From the IMG/VR virus record IMGVR_UViG_3300034026_000008, positions 1 through 26,651 of that record: a stretch of DNA of 26,651 bases. The stretch is one strand, 5' to 3'. This DNA is from a virus. This document shows, one piece after another, positions 4,929-13,393 of the stretch. How positions within the stretch are numbered: position 1 is the stretch's first letter; the number at the start of each line of letters is the position of its first letter. A program made the translations under genes and the position numbers. The notes under the pieces are model-generated. The model did not search any database. It had not been told where the DNA came from and was given only the letters and a program-made list of their open reading frames with translations.

Positions 4929-7741
4929 TTCGCCGCGTAAGGCCTGTAGCGGATGCCGCTCAGGCTCACGCTGCTGTTGTTGCACCCCGCCTGCGGCACG
5001 ACGCGCCCGTCGTTATAGACGAACACCTGACAAGAGCCCGAGCCCGACGCCACGAGGAAGATGAGCGTCCCCGTGGGACGGTAGCCCACGGGCACGGTGA
5101 AGGCGGTCTGGCCCACTGTCCCCGCCTGGATCATCCCCCGGAGCACGACCCACCCGGCGTCGTACGTGTAGCCGCCGGTCTCGAACCCCGCCCCGAAAGC
5201 CGCCCACCCGTTCTGATAGCTCGGTGTGTTGAAGGTCGTGTGCTCGTCCGGGTCGTGGGCGTAGGCCGTGTCGAATCCGACTTCACGGTCGAAGCCCGCC
5301 GGCGCGCCGTTCGACACGCGCACGCCCTTGCAGTCGTCGAGGCGCACCGCCACGGCGGCCGTGTTCCAGTACGCGCTGAAGACGTTGCCGATGACCGACC
5401 CGCGCTTGACGCGCGTGAGCTTCACGGCGTTGGCCGTCAGGCTGGGCCCCGACGAGAAGTAGTAGGCGAACTCGTTGCCGGTGATGGTCACCAGCTGCCA
5501 GTCGGAGATGTCGATGGCGTTGCCGTAGTTATTCTCGAACGAGCAGTTCGCGATGAGCAGGACGCTCGTCGTGCTGCTCACGGCCGAGATGGCCGTCGTG
5601 TACTGGAGGATATTCGTGTTCGTGATCTTCGCGCCGCCGCACGACTCGATGCGGATGGCCGCCGTCGGGTGCGGCGTGTTGTCGGCGACGAACTCACAGT
5701 TGTCTATCGACCAGCCGCCCGCGTCGGGGACGACCGTGTTCTGGATGCGGATGCCGTAGCGGACCGGCGAGTAGATGCCGGCGTCGTGCAGCCGCCACGC
5801 GTCGCCCACCTCGACGTTGATGTTGTCGTAGAAGTGGCGGACGCTGATGCGCTCGTAATCGACCTTCTGAAGAAAGTCCGTCGCGTTGTAGACGCGGATG
5901 GCGCTCCCGGCCGTCGGCGTCGTCGGCGAGGTGTTGGCCAGGTCGAGGCCCTCGAAGCGCCCCTTGTTGGCCGTGACCGTGAAGAGCACGGCCGTCGGCG
6001 ACGTGCAGGTGATCTTCGTCAGGAAGGCGTAGTTCGAGCCGGTGTCGTAGTGGGCGTCGGCGCGGCCGTCGCCCCTGAAGACGAAGGGGGCGGTGATGGT
6101 GAACCCGCCCGAGGTGACGTACGCGCCGCGGGGCGCGTAGAGCTCGCCGACGTTCCCCTCGTTCAGTGCGGCGACGGCCGCGGCGAAGGCCGCCGTGTCG
6201 TCGGTCGCGCCGTCGCCCTTCGCGCCGAAGTCGGCCCGCACGTCGATGTGGCCGCGCAGCCTCGCCCAGCCCGCGCCGTTGTTGAACCACTCGCCGCGCT
6301 CGTGGTCTGTGACGCGCACGAGCGAGCCCGAGCAGGCGACGAGGCAGGCGTTCATCGCCGCCTTCGTCATCGCGGGCAGCTTGAGGTACTTGAGGACGTT
6401 GACCGCGCCGTCGTTCTCGACGCGCAGGCCAGTGACACCGTCCTTCGTCTGGAGGTCGATGACGCCGACGCCGTCCGAGTCCGAGTCGGCGCGCACGGTC
6501 GTCGACCCCGTGTTGCTGACCCCGCCCGTCGCGCCCGTCAGGCCGGTGATGCCCGCCCCGTTGCCGACCAGGTTCGTCGCCGTGACCGTGCCCGCCGAGA
6601 AGTTGCCGGAGGCGTCGCGCGCCACGATCGTCGAGGGCGTGTTGGCGCTCGACGCCGTCGTCTGGGCGTTCGGGAGCGTGCCGGAGGTGATCTTCGCCGC
6701 GCTCAGGTCCGGGATGACCGAGGCGGGGAAGGTCCCAGTGGTGATCTTCGACGCGTCCAGGTTGGGGACGCGCGCGGCGCCGAGCGTGCCGGTCGTGATC
6801 TTCGAGGCGTCGAGGTTCGGCACGTTGGCGGCCTGGATTCCGGTGTAGCCCGTGGCCGTGACCGTCCCCGAGACGGTGGTGTTGCCCCCGATCGTGACCG
6901 CCCCGCCGCTCTCGGAGATGAGCGAGTTGGCGAACCCGGACCCGTTCCAGAGGATGTGTTTGCCCGCCGTCAGCGAGGGGAAGAGCTGTGCCGTGGTGGC
7001 CGCGGCGACGGCGGCCGTCAGCGCGTCGACCTCGGCCTTCGAGGCGAAGACGTACTGCGCCGAGAGGTTCGCGTCGGTGACCCTGTAGCCGGCGAGCGTG
7101 ACGGCCGTCGTCGCGGCCGGGATGTCGTAGATGCCGAGGAGCTGCGTGTTGCGCGTCACCGAGTCGTCGAACCACGCCTGGTAGTACTGGACGGGCGAGA
7201 CGGCGCGCGAGGGGTAGAGCGAGACGTCGAACTGCCCCGTCGGGCTGAGCTGCGCGGAGACGCTCGCCTTGGCCGGGATCGTGCCCGAGGGCGAGCTGGC
7301 GGCCTGCGTCAGGAAGAAGGAGACCTTGCCCTGGCGCGGGCTCCCGTCGGGGTTCGTCAGCGTGTCGATGACGCGCGTCCTCGCCGCCGTCACCGTGATC
7401 GTCACCGTCCCGGCCGCCGAAGTGGCCCCTCCCGAGGTCACGGTGTAGTTGAACGAGTCCGCGCCCGTGTAGCCGGCGGCCGGGGTGTAGACGACCGCGC
7501 CCGTGGCCGCGTTGAGGTTCGAGAGCGCGCCGTGCGCGGGGCTCGAGGTCGTCGCGTAGACGAGGGGCGTGCCGTCCGCGTCCGAGCCCTGGAGCTGGAT
7601 GACGCTCTGGGCGGTGACGGGCACGGCCGTCGAGAACGAGGCGGCGACGGGCCCGGCGAAGGCGAAGGCGGTGCGCGCGCCCTGCGAGATGAAGGCGGCG
7701 ACGAGCAGCAGCGAAAGAAGGGGTCTTAACAGGTTCCTCAT
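4925..7741 (-). CDS. Tail fibre/spike protein with pectate-lyase-like beta-helix and signal peptide
   Basis: 938 aa. Order of parts: a Sec-type signal peptide (about 1-29, hydrophobic SLLLVAAFI, then AFAFA); a cadherin/Ig-like domain (about 30-118, with TPAAGYTGADSFNYTVTSGG); a beta-rich linker; three repeats around ASKITTGT (about 304-357) of the type seen in trimeric fibre shafts; a right-handed beta-helix of the Pectate_lyase_3 type starting at DFGAKGDGATDDTAAF (about 500); and a small C-terminal tip domain with two cysteines. Such proteins bind or cut host surface polysaccharide. It is the last structural gene of the leftward operon, with AAGGAAG before the ATG. A signal peptide is unexpected for a virion protein assembled in the cytoplasm, so it could instead be exported by the lysogen. 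Confidence 0.8.
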   Translation of the reverse strand: MRNLLRPLLSLLLVAAFISQGARTAFAFAGPVAASFSTAVPVTAQSVIQLQGSDADGTPLVYATTSSPAHGALSNLNAATGAVVYTPAAGYTGADSFNYTVTSGGATSAAGTVTITVTAARTRVIDTLTNPDGSPRQGKVSFFLTQAASSPSGTIPAKASVSAQLSPTGQFDVSLYPSRAVSPVQYYQAWFDDSVTRNTQLLGIYDIPAATTAVTLAGYRVTDANLSAQYVFASKAEVDALTAAVAAATTAQLFPSLTAGKHILWNGSGFANSLISESGGAVTIGGNTTVSGTVTATGYTGIQAANVPNLDASKITTGTLGAARVPNLDASKITTGTFPASVIPDLSAAKITSGTLPNAQTTASSANTPSTIVARDASGNFSAGTVTATNLVGNGAGITGLTGATGGVSNTGSTTVRADSDSDGVGVIDLQTKDGVTGLRVENDGAVNVLKYLKLPAMTKAAMNACLVACSGSLVRVTDHERGEWFNNGAGWARLRGHIDVRADFGAKGDGATDDTAAFAAAVAALNEGNVGELYAPRGAYVTSGGFTITAPFVFRGDGRADAHYDTGSNYAFLTKITCTSPTAVLFTVTANKGRFEGLDLANTSPTTPTAGSAIRVYNATDFLQKVDYERISVRHFYDNINVEVGDAWRLHDAGIYSPVRYGIRIQNTVVPDAGGWSIDNCEFVADNTPHPTAAIRIESCGGAKITNTNILQYTTAISAVSSTTSVLLIANCSFENNYGNAIDISDWQLVTITGNEFAYYFSSGPSLTANAVKLTRVKRGSVIGNVFSAYWNTAAVAVRLDDCKGVRVSNGAPAGFDREVGFDTAYAHDPDEHTTFNTPSYQNGWAAFGAGFETGGYTYDAGWVVLRGMIQAGTVGQTAFTVPVGYRPTGTLIFLVASGSGSCQVFVYNDGRVVPQAGCNNSSVSLSGIRYRPYAAN
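6671..6831 (-). repeat. ASKITTGT shaft repeats in the fibre gene
   Basis: Three imperfect repeats of about 19 codons encode NLDASKITTGT, NLDASKITTGT and DLSAAKITSGT, with linkers such as LGAARVP. This is the pattern of intertwined trimeric fibre shafts. Confidence 0.8.
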
Positions 7742-7757
7742 GATTCTTCCTTTCAGG

Positions 7758-9284
7758 TCAGTTCGTCCGGTAGCTGATGGAGATGATGATGTCGAACGTG
7801 TTGGTCACGCCCGCGTCGGTGAACTGCGTCGTCGTGCCGTTGTTGACCACCCACAGGCTGAAGTTAGTGCTCGACGCCGTGGTGAGCCCGGTCAGGACTC
7901 CGGTGTAGGTCGCCCCGTTCACGTAGAAGGCGACGCTCCCGCTGAACGCGCTCGAGCTGCCCGTGGTGAAGGGGAGCCCGCCGATCCTGACCGCCCCCGT
8001 CGAGGAGCCCTTCGCCGAGAGCGTCACGCGCCCCTCGGCCAGGACCCGGTCGCCGATCCGGGTGTAGGTGCCGACCTGAGCCGAGTAGGTGACGCCGACG
8101 CTCGCGTTGTTGAAGCTGACGGTCGGCGTCCAGGTCCCCTCCGCGTAGGTCGAGAGGGTCGTGCCGCCGAAGTTCACGCCCCCCGTCAGCCCCGCGATGG
8201 AGGTCGAGGACCCGCCCAGAGAGATGGAGGTCGAGCCGACGGTGACCGAGGAGTTCGCGAGCTGCGAGTTGGCGGCCGTGCCGCCGAGGTCGGAGAACTG
8301 CGCCTGCGCGCCGGCCGTGACCCTGCCCTTCGCGTCGTAGGTGAGCTTCGTGTTCGTGCCGGCCGTGACGATGGCCGTCAGCGTCGGGCTGGGGTAGGTG
8401 CCCGTCAGGTCGCCGCCGGCCGTGCCCGACGGCGCGCGCGCGTCCGCGAGCCGTGTGTCGTCGCCCTGCACGACCTGCGAGGCCGAGGCGTTGCCCGAGG
8501 CCGGCACGTCCTTCGTCGCTGCCGTGCCGAGGCCGAGGGCGGTGCGCGCCGCCGCGGCGCTCGTCGCGCCAGTGCCGCCGTTGGCGACCGTGAGCGCGCC
8601 GCCGCCCAGGGCGTTTCTGTCGAGGTTCGCCTGGTTGACCGTCAGCAGCGCGTTGTCGCCGTGGGTGGCGTCGTTATTCGCGACCGTGACGGAGAGCTTG
8701 TTGTCGGCGCTGCGCAGCTTGAAGGTGTCTGAGCCGGAGGCCGCAGCCGTCGTCGTCCCGTCGGTGACGTTGGCGTAGCCGCTGCCGATGCCGGCGGCGG
8801 GTGGGGAGGCCCATGCCGTGCCGCCGCCCGACTGCTTCGTGAGCACCTGCCCCGTGGAGGCCGAGGAGGCGTCCGAGGCGCCGGTGCCGAGCTTGGCTTC
8901 GAGGGCGAGCACGGCCCCGCGGCTGCCGTTGACGTGCGCGGCGACGAGGGGGAAGCGCACCGTGGCGTTGGTGGCGTGCGCCGCGGCCGCCGTGCCGGAG
9001 AAGCCCCTCGTGACGGTGAAGTGGGTGGCGTCGGCCGTCGCGTAGGAGAGGAGCTCCGAGTCGACTTGGAGCACGCCAGAGGTGGGCACGCCAGCCGTTG
9101 AATTGACCGTGATCGAGACCGCGCCGCTCGTCGCGGCCGCCGTCAGGTAGGCGACCTTCTGGTCCACTGCCTGCGGCAGCGTCGTCGAGGTGTCGAGCGA
9201 CGCGGGGTAGCTGGTCGAGCCCTGCGCGGCGGCCCCGGTGGCGGCCCATAACGTTATGAGGGCGGCGAGTGCGATATTCCTCAT
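7758..9284 (-). CDS. Second tail fibre protein with signal peptide
   Basis: 508 aa. A short signal peptide (MRNIALAALITLWAATGAAAQ) is followed by Ser/Thr/Ala-rich fibre segments. These include a GVLQVDSELLSY beta unit, a GDLTGTYPSPTLT unit typical of fibre shafts and a C-terminal GTWTPTVSF to GTYTRIGDRV domain, which is common at the tip of phage tail fibres. AAGGAG precedes the ATG, and the ATG overlaps the stop of the upstream gene (ATGA). It lies 16 bp before the beta-helix spike gene, with which it probably forms the receptor-binding apparatus. One ATAACGTTAT palindrome lies inside its signal-peptide codons. The signal peptide is odd for a virion protein. Confidence 0.78.
   Translation of the reverse strand: MRNIALAALITLWAATGAAAQGSTSYPASLDTSTTLPQAVDQKVAYLTAAATSGAVSITVNSTAGVPTSGVLQVDSELLSYATADATHFTVTRGFSGTAAAAHATNATVRFPLVAAHVNGSRGAVLALEAKLGTGASDASSASTGQVLTKQSGGGTAWASPPAAGIGSGYANVTDGTTTAAASGSDTFKLRSADNKLSVTVANNDATHGDNALLTVNQANLDRNALGGGALTVANGGTGATSAAAARTALGLGTAATKDVPASGNASASQVVQGDDTRLADARAPSGTAGGDLTGTYPSPTLTAIVTAGTNTKLTYDAKGRVTAGAQAQFSDLGGTAANSQLANSSVTVGSTSISLGGSSTSIAGLTGGVNFGGTTLSTYAEGTWTPTVSFNNASVGVTYSAQVGTYTRIGDRVLAEGRVTLSAKGSSTGAVRIGGLPFTTGSSSAFSGSVAFYVNGATYTGVLTGLTTASSTNFSLWVVNNGTTTQFTDAGVTNTFDIIISISYRTN
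9248..9257. promoter_or_regulatory. Dispersed palindrome ATAACGTTAT, copy 2 (exact, inside a gene)
   Basis: Exact copy extended to CATAACGTTATG (9247-9258). It lies within the first 13 codons of the second fibre gene, encoding L-I-T-L-W. It is the only copy clearly inside coding sequence, though it is still near a gene start. Confidence 0.7.
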
Positions 9285-10057
9285 GTGGCGAGTACTCCTT
9301 TTTCGATGGGCGCCCGGTTGTCGTCAGGGTCGGCCTCGAACGTGCCGTCCGTGAGCACGCCCGTGGGGCCGGCCGGGGGCGGCAGCGCCGCGGCCCCCGA
9401 CGCGATCGAGCCGATGCCGGGGGCCGCGGCCGCCGGCGACCAATCCGACCAGCCGCGCCCCTGGCCGACGTCCTCGGGGCTCTGGTTACGGGCCTGCCAG
9501 TCGATGACGGCGTCGAAGGCCGTCATCTCCACCAGGTGAGAAGCGGTCGGGCCGAACGGCCAGACGGCGACGGGCGAGAGGTCGTCGGCCTTCCTGACGC
9601 GCACGTTGATGTCGGTGAGCGTCGAAGAGTTGGGGGGGAGCTGGGTGAACACCCACCAGAAGTCACCCGAGCCGCTCTTGGTGACGACCGGCGGGGTCGT
9701 GACGTCCGGCACGTGCTCGTCGAGGCCGGCGGCGGTGCCGGTCTGGGGCTCGTAGTTGAGCTCGAGCCACTCGGCGTGGTTGAGGTCAGAGATGCCCGGC
9801 GTGTTAGTGCCCGAGACCGGGACGGCGGCGACGAGCAGGTCGCGCGCGCCGACCGAGTCCACTCCGAACTCCACGTCGGCCCCGGGCTTATACACCCCCA
9901 CCATGATTGCCGCGTCTACCCCCACGCCCTTGCTGCGCACCCAGACCTGGACGCGCGCCGCGCCGACCGTGGCGGGCGGGTAGTAGGGCGCGATATTAGA
10001 GTCGCGCAGCACCCCCGCGACGCCGCCCTGTTGGTCTCTGAGGCGGGCCGTGATCAT
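9281..10057 (-). CDS. Hypothetical tail tip protein
   Basis: 258 aa, no family recognised. The N-terminal two thirds look beta-rich (VQVWVRSKGVGVDAAIMVGVY) and the C-terminus is Pro/Ala/Gly-rich and probably flexible. It is coupled by ATGA overlaps to the genes on both sides. Its place between the hub protein and the fibres suggests a structural part of the tail tip or a fibre-attachment protein. Confidence 0.6.
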   Translation of the reverse strand: MITARLRDQQGGVAGVLRDSNIAPYYPPATVGAARVQVWVRSKGVGVDAAIMVGVYKPGADVEFGVDSVGARDLLVAAVPVSGTNTPGISDLNHAEWLELNYEPQTGTAAGLDEHVPDVTTPPVVTKSGSGDFWWVFTQLPPNSSTLTDINVRVRKADDLSPVAVWPFGPTASHLVEMTAFDAVIDWQARNQSPEDVGQGRGWSDWSPAAAAPGIGSIASGAAALPPPAGPTGVLTDGTFEADPDDNRAPIEKGVLAT

Positions 10058-10332
10058 GACGTCACCTGTATGACTGAGCAGGGAAGCCCGTCGGCCGCGC
10101 GGACGACGGTGAAGCGCACGGTGCGCCCGGGGGCAACCGCGGCGAGGACGCCGCCCGCCATAATCCCGGCGCCGTCGGTGGCGAGGTCGGGCAGCGCGAC
10201 CGCGCCCGTACCGTCCGTCGGGTCCGAGTCGGTGACGTCGTGAACTTTCACCACTTCGCCCGTGACCGGCCAGTCAATGCCGTCGTGCTCGACTTTCCAC
10301 TCCACGCCTTCGTAGTTGCTAGGCATAAGCAC
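10054..10332 (-). CDS. Small hypothetical tail protein
   Basis: 92 aa with two closely spaced ATG codons (10332 or 10326). It is a beta-rich small domain (VEWKVEHDGIDWPVTGEVVKV) with no family recognised. It overlaps the end of the hub gene by 14 nt and the next gene by ATGA, so it is translated within the tail operon. Its size and position fit a minor tail tip component. Confidence 0.6.
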   Translation of the reverse strand: MLMPSNYEGVEWKVEHDGIDWPVTGEVVKVHDVTDSDPTDGTGAVALPDLATDGAGIMAGGVLAAVAPGRTVRFTVVRAADGLPCSVIQVTS

Positions 10333-12601
10333 TCTCTTCCAGTCTGGCGACCACGCGGCCCCCGACGAGCGCCAGCGACTGGAAGCCGATGGGCTCGGGC
10401 TGTTCCCCGCGGCGCCCGCCGGGGTTAGACGCGGGCGCGGAGACGTAAATGGGCGGCGGCTGCTCCACGTCCTCGATGCGCGCCATGAAGTCCTGCGGGT
10501 AGAGCTGCGCCGTGATCTCGACCTTCAGGTCTCCCCTGCGGACCATCTTCATCACTCGGAAGTACTCGTAAGACTGTCCCGCGAACCACGGGAACGAGCC
10601 GGCGCGCGCCGGCGACGTGTAGTAGTCGAGGATCTCCTCCTGGAGCACGGAGTTGATGACGCGGATGGGCTTGTACATGCGCACCGCCAGCGCCTCTGAG
10701 TACCAGGTTGTGAACTTCACCCACCAGGGGTTGGCGAGACCGCCCGCATCGAGCGGCCCGAGGTAGAGCAGGAAGACCCCGAAGCGCGCGGCCTCGGAAT
10801 AGTTGGTGATGCCGAAGGCAGGCTGCGTCTTGCCGTTGATTTTGATTCCCCGACCGCCCGAGGCCCTTTCGGCACGGAGCTGCGCGCGCTGGTCGCCGAA
10901 TATGAGCTGCGTCTCGACGAAGCCGTTCGAGGAGTCGTCGAAGTTCACCGTCCACTGGTTGATGAGGTCGCGGTCGGAGGTGTACCCCCAGGAGAGGGAG
11001 GATTCCGCGCCTTTGCTTGCGATGTTTCGATCGTCACCCTCATCCGTGAAAGTGGGGACGTGCGCGTCGAGCGTCTCCTCGCGGAGCGGCGTGAAGACCT
11101 CGAGCCCCTGGAATTCGTGCGGCAGCCCGATGCGCCCGGCCGTGCAGAGGTCCGTTATCTGCTGCTGCACCTGGCGGCTGTTGAGTTCAACGTTGCAGGA
11201 GGAGCGCGCGCCCGTGAATATGGTGCCGTCGGGCGCGTGCATCGAGACCAGCTCGTCGCCCCACCCGCGGCACTCGACGACGGAGGCGATGTCGTATCGC
11301 GCAGGGTCGTTGCCGTATCCCCAACGCGGCTTCGTAAGGGCCGCGAAGATGGCGTCGATTCTCTTCGTGCTGTACTGCTCCGTGTAAACGCCCGGCTCCG
11401 TGTAAACCCTCAGGTCGCGCAAGCCCCGGCACATGATCGAAGCCGTGAGTGAAGCCGCCTGGTTCTCGTTGAAGTTGCCCTGGATGCGGCCGAAGCAGTG
11501 GGCCGTGCCCGAAAACGAGTTGATGCCGGGGGAGAAGAAGGTCGGCACCTGACCGAGTTCGCCCAGGCGGAGGTTCTGGTGCTCGGCGCCGACGTAGACG
11601 TCGTTCATCCGGAAGTTCCAGAGCCCGGCGACCGGCCCCTCGCCCACCTCGAATAGCCCCGCGCCGAAACCTTTGTCGGGCGTTTTCGTGTTTACCTCGT
11701 TGCGGTAGGCCAGAAGCGGCATGGCCTTGACCAGGCGCTCGCCGATGATGACGCGGATGGGGTCCGCGAGCTTCGAGGCGTTGCCGACAGCGGAGGCCGG
11801 GATGTTGCGCCCGCCGACGAAATTGTTGATGGGATCGGGGCGCACCTCGTAGCCGGGCCAGAACCTCGTCGTCTGTGCGTCGCTGTCTGGCAGCGTCATT
11901 CGCGCGAAGCAGTCGCCCACCGTCGCGCGGGCGCAGTCGGTGAATCCGGGGACGCCTATCTTCAGCGCGCCGGCGCGCTCCTCATCCGAAAGGTGCGCGT
12001 TGTGCGGGCAGCCGGCGTGGAAGTCGATCTCCTCCTGCGTGCTCAGCAGTGCGCCGAAGATGAAGAGGCAGCTCGTCGCGTGCCAGCGGTGCGGCACGTT
12101 CATGTTCGGCGAGCGGAAGCCGGTCGAGGCGTCGAGCACGACGCGCGCGCGGCTCATCTCCTTGGGGGCCTTTGTCGTACCCCGCCACAGGGAGAGGAGC
12201 AGGTCTACGGCCGGCCAGTATGCGAAGACCTCGACGGGCACGCCCTCGCCGTGCGTTGCGACGAGGCGGCCGATCTCGCGGTCGAGGTTGCTGAAGGTGA
12301 AGTCGGCGCCGTCCTCGGCTATCGAGGCCGAGCGGGGAAGATCGGCGAAGGGCTTGTTCTTCTCAGGGACGAGCCGGACGACGAGCGGGGCGTCGTAGCC
12401 GAGTTCCGCGAGGAGCTGCGGCATGAGGAGCGCGTACTGGGGGTATACGTTGGGGTCGTCAAAGGCGGCGACCGCGTAGACCTTGAGGCCGTCCGGCGCC
12501 GGCCAGTAGTAGGCCGTCACCTCGGCGGGCTTCCGCTCTTCCGCCGGAAGGAGCCGCAGCGCGGCGAGTTTGGCCTTTATCTCTTCGGTGTATTCGCTCA
12601 T
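10319..12601 (-). CDS. Large tail tip/baseplate hub protein with Cys-rich motif
   Basis: 760 aa from the ATG at 12601; a GTG one codon upstream is also possible. AGGTG precedes the start. It is positioned one gene after the tape measure/distal tail pair, as expected for a hub. A central motif holds C179, C199-P-H-N, C224 and C232 in the context GFTDCARATVGDCFARM. From memory this resembles the cysteine motif of lambda gpL and related hub proteins, which bind an iron-sulphur cluster. The N-terminal part is mixed alpha/beta and the C-terminal half is beta-rich. It may combine functions that are separate proteins in lambda. Exact domain limits cannot be given. Confidence 0.65.
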   Translation of the reverse strand: MSEYTEEIKAKLAALRLLPAEERKPAEVTAYYWPAPDGLKVYAVAAFDDPNVYPQYALLMPQLLAELGYDAPLVVRLVPEKNKPFADLPRSASIAEDGADFTFSNLDREIGRLVATHGEGVPVEVFAYWPAVDLLLSLWRGTTKAPKEMSRARVVLDASTGFRSPNMNVPHRWHATSCLFIFGALLSTQEEIDFHAGCPHNAHLSDEERAGALKIGVPGFTDCARATVGDCFARMTLPDSDAQTTRFWPGYEVRPDPINNFVGGRNIPASAVGNASKLADPIRVIIGERLVKAMPLLAYRNEVNTKTPDKGFGAGLFEVGEGPVAGLWNFRMNDVYVGAEHQNLRLGELGQVPTFFSPGINSFSGTAHCFGRIQGNFNENQAASLTASIMCRGLRDLRVYTEPGVYTEQYSTKRIDAIFAALTKPRWGYGNDPARYDIASVVECRGWGDELVSMHAPDGTIFTGARSSCNVELNSRQVQQQITDLCTAGRIGLPHEFQGLEVFTPLREETLDAHVPTFTDEGDDRNIASKGAESSLSWGYTSDRDLINQWTVNFDDSSNGFVETQLIFGDQRAQLRAERASGGRGIKINGKTQPAFGITNYSEAARFGVFLLYLGPLDAGGLANPWWVKFTTWYSEALAVRMYKPIRVINSVLQEEILDYYTSPARAGSFPWFAGQSYEYFRVMKMVRRGDLKVEITAQLYPQDFMARIEDVEQPPPIYVSAPASNPGGRRGEQPEPIGFQSLALVGGRVVARLEESAYA

Positions 12602-12606
12602 CACCT

Positions 12607-12616
12607 AAAACGTTAT
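12607..12616. promoter_or_regulatory. Dispersed palindrome, near copy AAAACGTTAT
   Basis: One mismatch from ATAACGTTAT. It sits 6 bp upstream of the hub ATG and 4 bp before the end of the upstream tail gene, exactly at the gene boundary. Confidence 0.6.
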
Positions 12617-12620
12617 GAGG

Positions 12621-13082
12621 TCAGATTGTCGAGGGGTTCTCGACGCCCTCGTCGAGCGCTCCGCCTTCGAGCGTATTCATGTGGCGCACGTACGCCTGCC
12701 GGAGCGACAGTCCCGTCGTGCCGAGGTAGAGGTCGACCAGCTCAATAGAGAGGGAGTCGTCCGCGAATTTCCAGAGGTAGAGTTTCTTGTCGAGTGGGGA
12801 GCGCATGACGAAGGGCCGCCGGGCGTTATCCATATGGCGGCGGTAGAAGCCCCAGATGTACTCGAGCCTGCTGACGGGTTCACCCGACCAGGGTTGGACC
12901 ATCACGTCCCGGTCGAGCCACGGGTAGCTGAGCTTGGCCGTGAGGAGGCCCGGGAAGACCTTCTCACTCTCCTCGAGGCCGCCGCCGTAGTCGATGCCGA
13001 GGAACGAGCCGGAGTAGTCGATCCCCACCTCGCAGCGGAAGTGGCCTCTGAAGACCAATCGTTCGTATTCAAGAGCGCTCAT
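12621..13082 (-). CDS. Distal-tail-type minor tail protein
   Basis: 153 aa from the ATG at 13082. An open frame from a TTG at 13169 runs through two hairpins and is not credible as the start. The protein is beta-rich, with the segment RPFVMRSPLDKKLYLWKFADD, which recalls small minor tail proteins placed between tape measure and hub (lambda gpM-like role). Family identity is not proven. No good ribosome binding site lies directly upstream: a GAGGA is in the loop of leader hairpin B, 23 nt from the ATG. It is the first gene after the promoter at 13227-13254 and its two-hairpin leader. Confidence 0.6.
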   Translation of the reverse strand: MSALEYERLVFRGHFRCEVGIDYSGSFLGIDYGGGLEESEKVFPGLLTAKLSYPWLDRDVMVQPWSGEPVSRLEYIWGFYRRHMDNARRPFVMRSPLDKKLYLWKFADDSLSIELVDLYLGTTGLSLRQAYVRHMNTLEGGALDEGVENPSTI

Positions 13083-13086
13083 AAGC

Positions 13087-13135
13087 AAAATGCCGCCGGT
13101 AAGAATCCTCAAAGGGTTCACCGGCGGTACTGGTT
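13087..13135 (-). terminator. Leader hairpin B, terminator-like, AACCAGT family
   Basis: On the minus strand: AACCAGTA, stem CCGCCGGT paired with ACCGGCGG (8 bp), a loop containing TTTGAGGA, then CATTTT. It lies 5 bp before the tail gene ATG at 13082. It shares flanks and stem layout with hairpins A and C. Confidence 0.7.
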
Positions 13136-13143
13136 GAGAAATG

Positions 13144-13193
13144 AAAATGCCCGCGGTGAAAGCCTCCAAAGAGACTCACCGCGGGCACTGGTT
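13144..13193 (-). terminator. Leader hairpin A, terminator-like, AACCAGT family
   Basis: On the minus strand: AACCAGT, an 11-bp perfect stem (GCCCGCGGTGA with TCACCGCGGGC, plus-strand arms 13149-13159 and 13176-13186), a 16-nt loop with TTTGGAGG, then ATTTTCATTT. It is spaced 58 bp from hairpin B. The structure looks like an intrinsic terminator placed before, not after, the tail genes. Confidence 0.75.
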
Positions 13194-13226
13194 TTTAAAG
13201 ACGTGTCGCTCTGCGGCGACGCGCGG

Positions 13227-13254
13227 ATTATAGCAGCTTCGGTTTATCTATCAA
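13227..13254 (-). promoter_or_regulatory. Strong leftward promoter for distal tail genes
   Basis: On the minus strand TTGATA (13249-13254), a 16-nt spacer and a perfect TATAAT (13227-13232). The expected transcript passes through hairpins A and B before the ATG at 13082, giving a leader of about 140 nt. The remaining part of this gene-free stretch (13255-13393) shows no further structure I can support. Confidence 0.75.
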
Positions 13255-13393
13255 GACTTTTTATTACTAACGCCGTCGCGCGGCGTGGTTGCGGTCTAAA
13301 GATATTTGATGAACATAGCGCGCGCGTGGCTGGCACAAGGGCGGCTGACGCCGCCAGCGGGGAGCGGACGAACCTTCCTTCTATTCCTGCGGC

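Noticed and set aside
5694-7175. 493-aa minus-strand frame
   Set aside because: Arg/His/Gly-rich translation of the spike gene in a wrong frame.
5240-7729. 829-aa open frame on the plus strand opposite the spike gene
   Set aside because: Arg/Val/Asp-rich mirror of a GC3-biased gene; it lacks domains and lies exactly antisense to a convincing fibre protein.
13083-13169. N-terminal extension of the distal tail gene from a TTG at 13169
   Set aside because: It would run through both leader hairpins and has no ribosome binding site; the ATG at 13082 fits better.
13087-13193. CRISPR-like array
   Set aside because: Only two adjacent units, with variable stems and no spacers; they fit RNA hairpins better.
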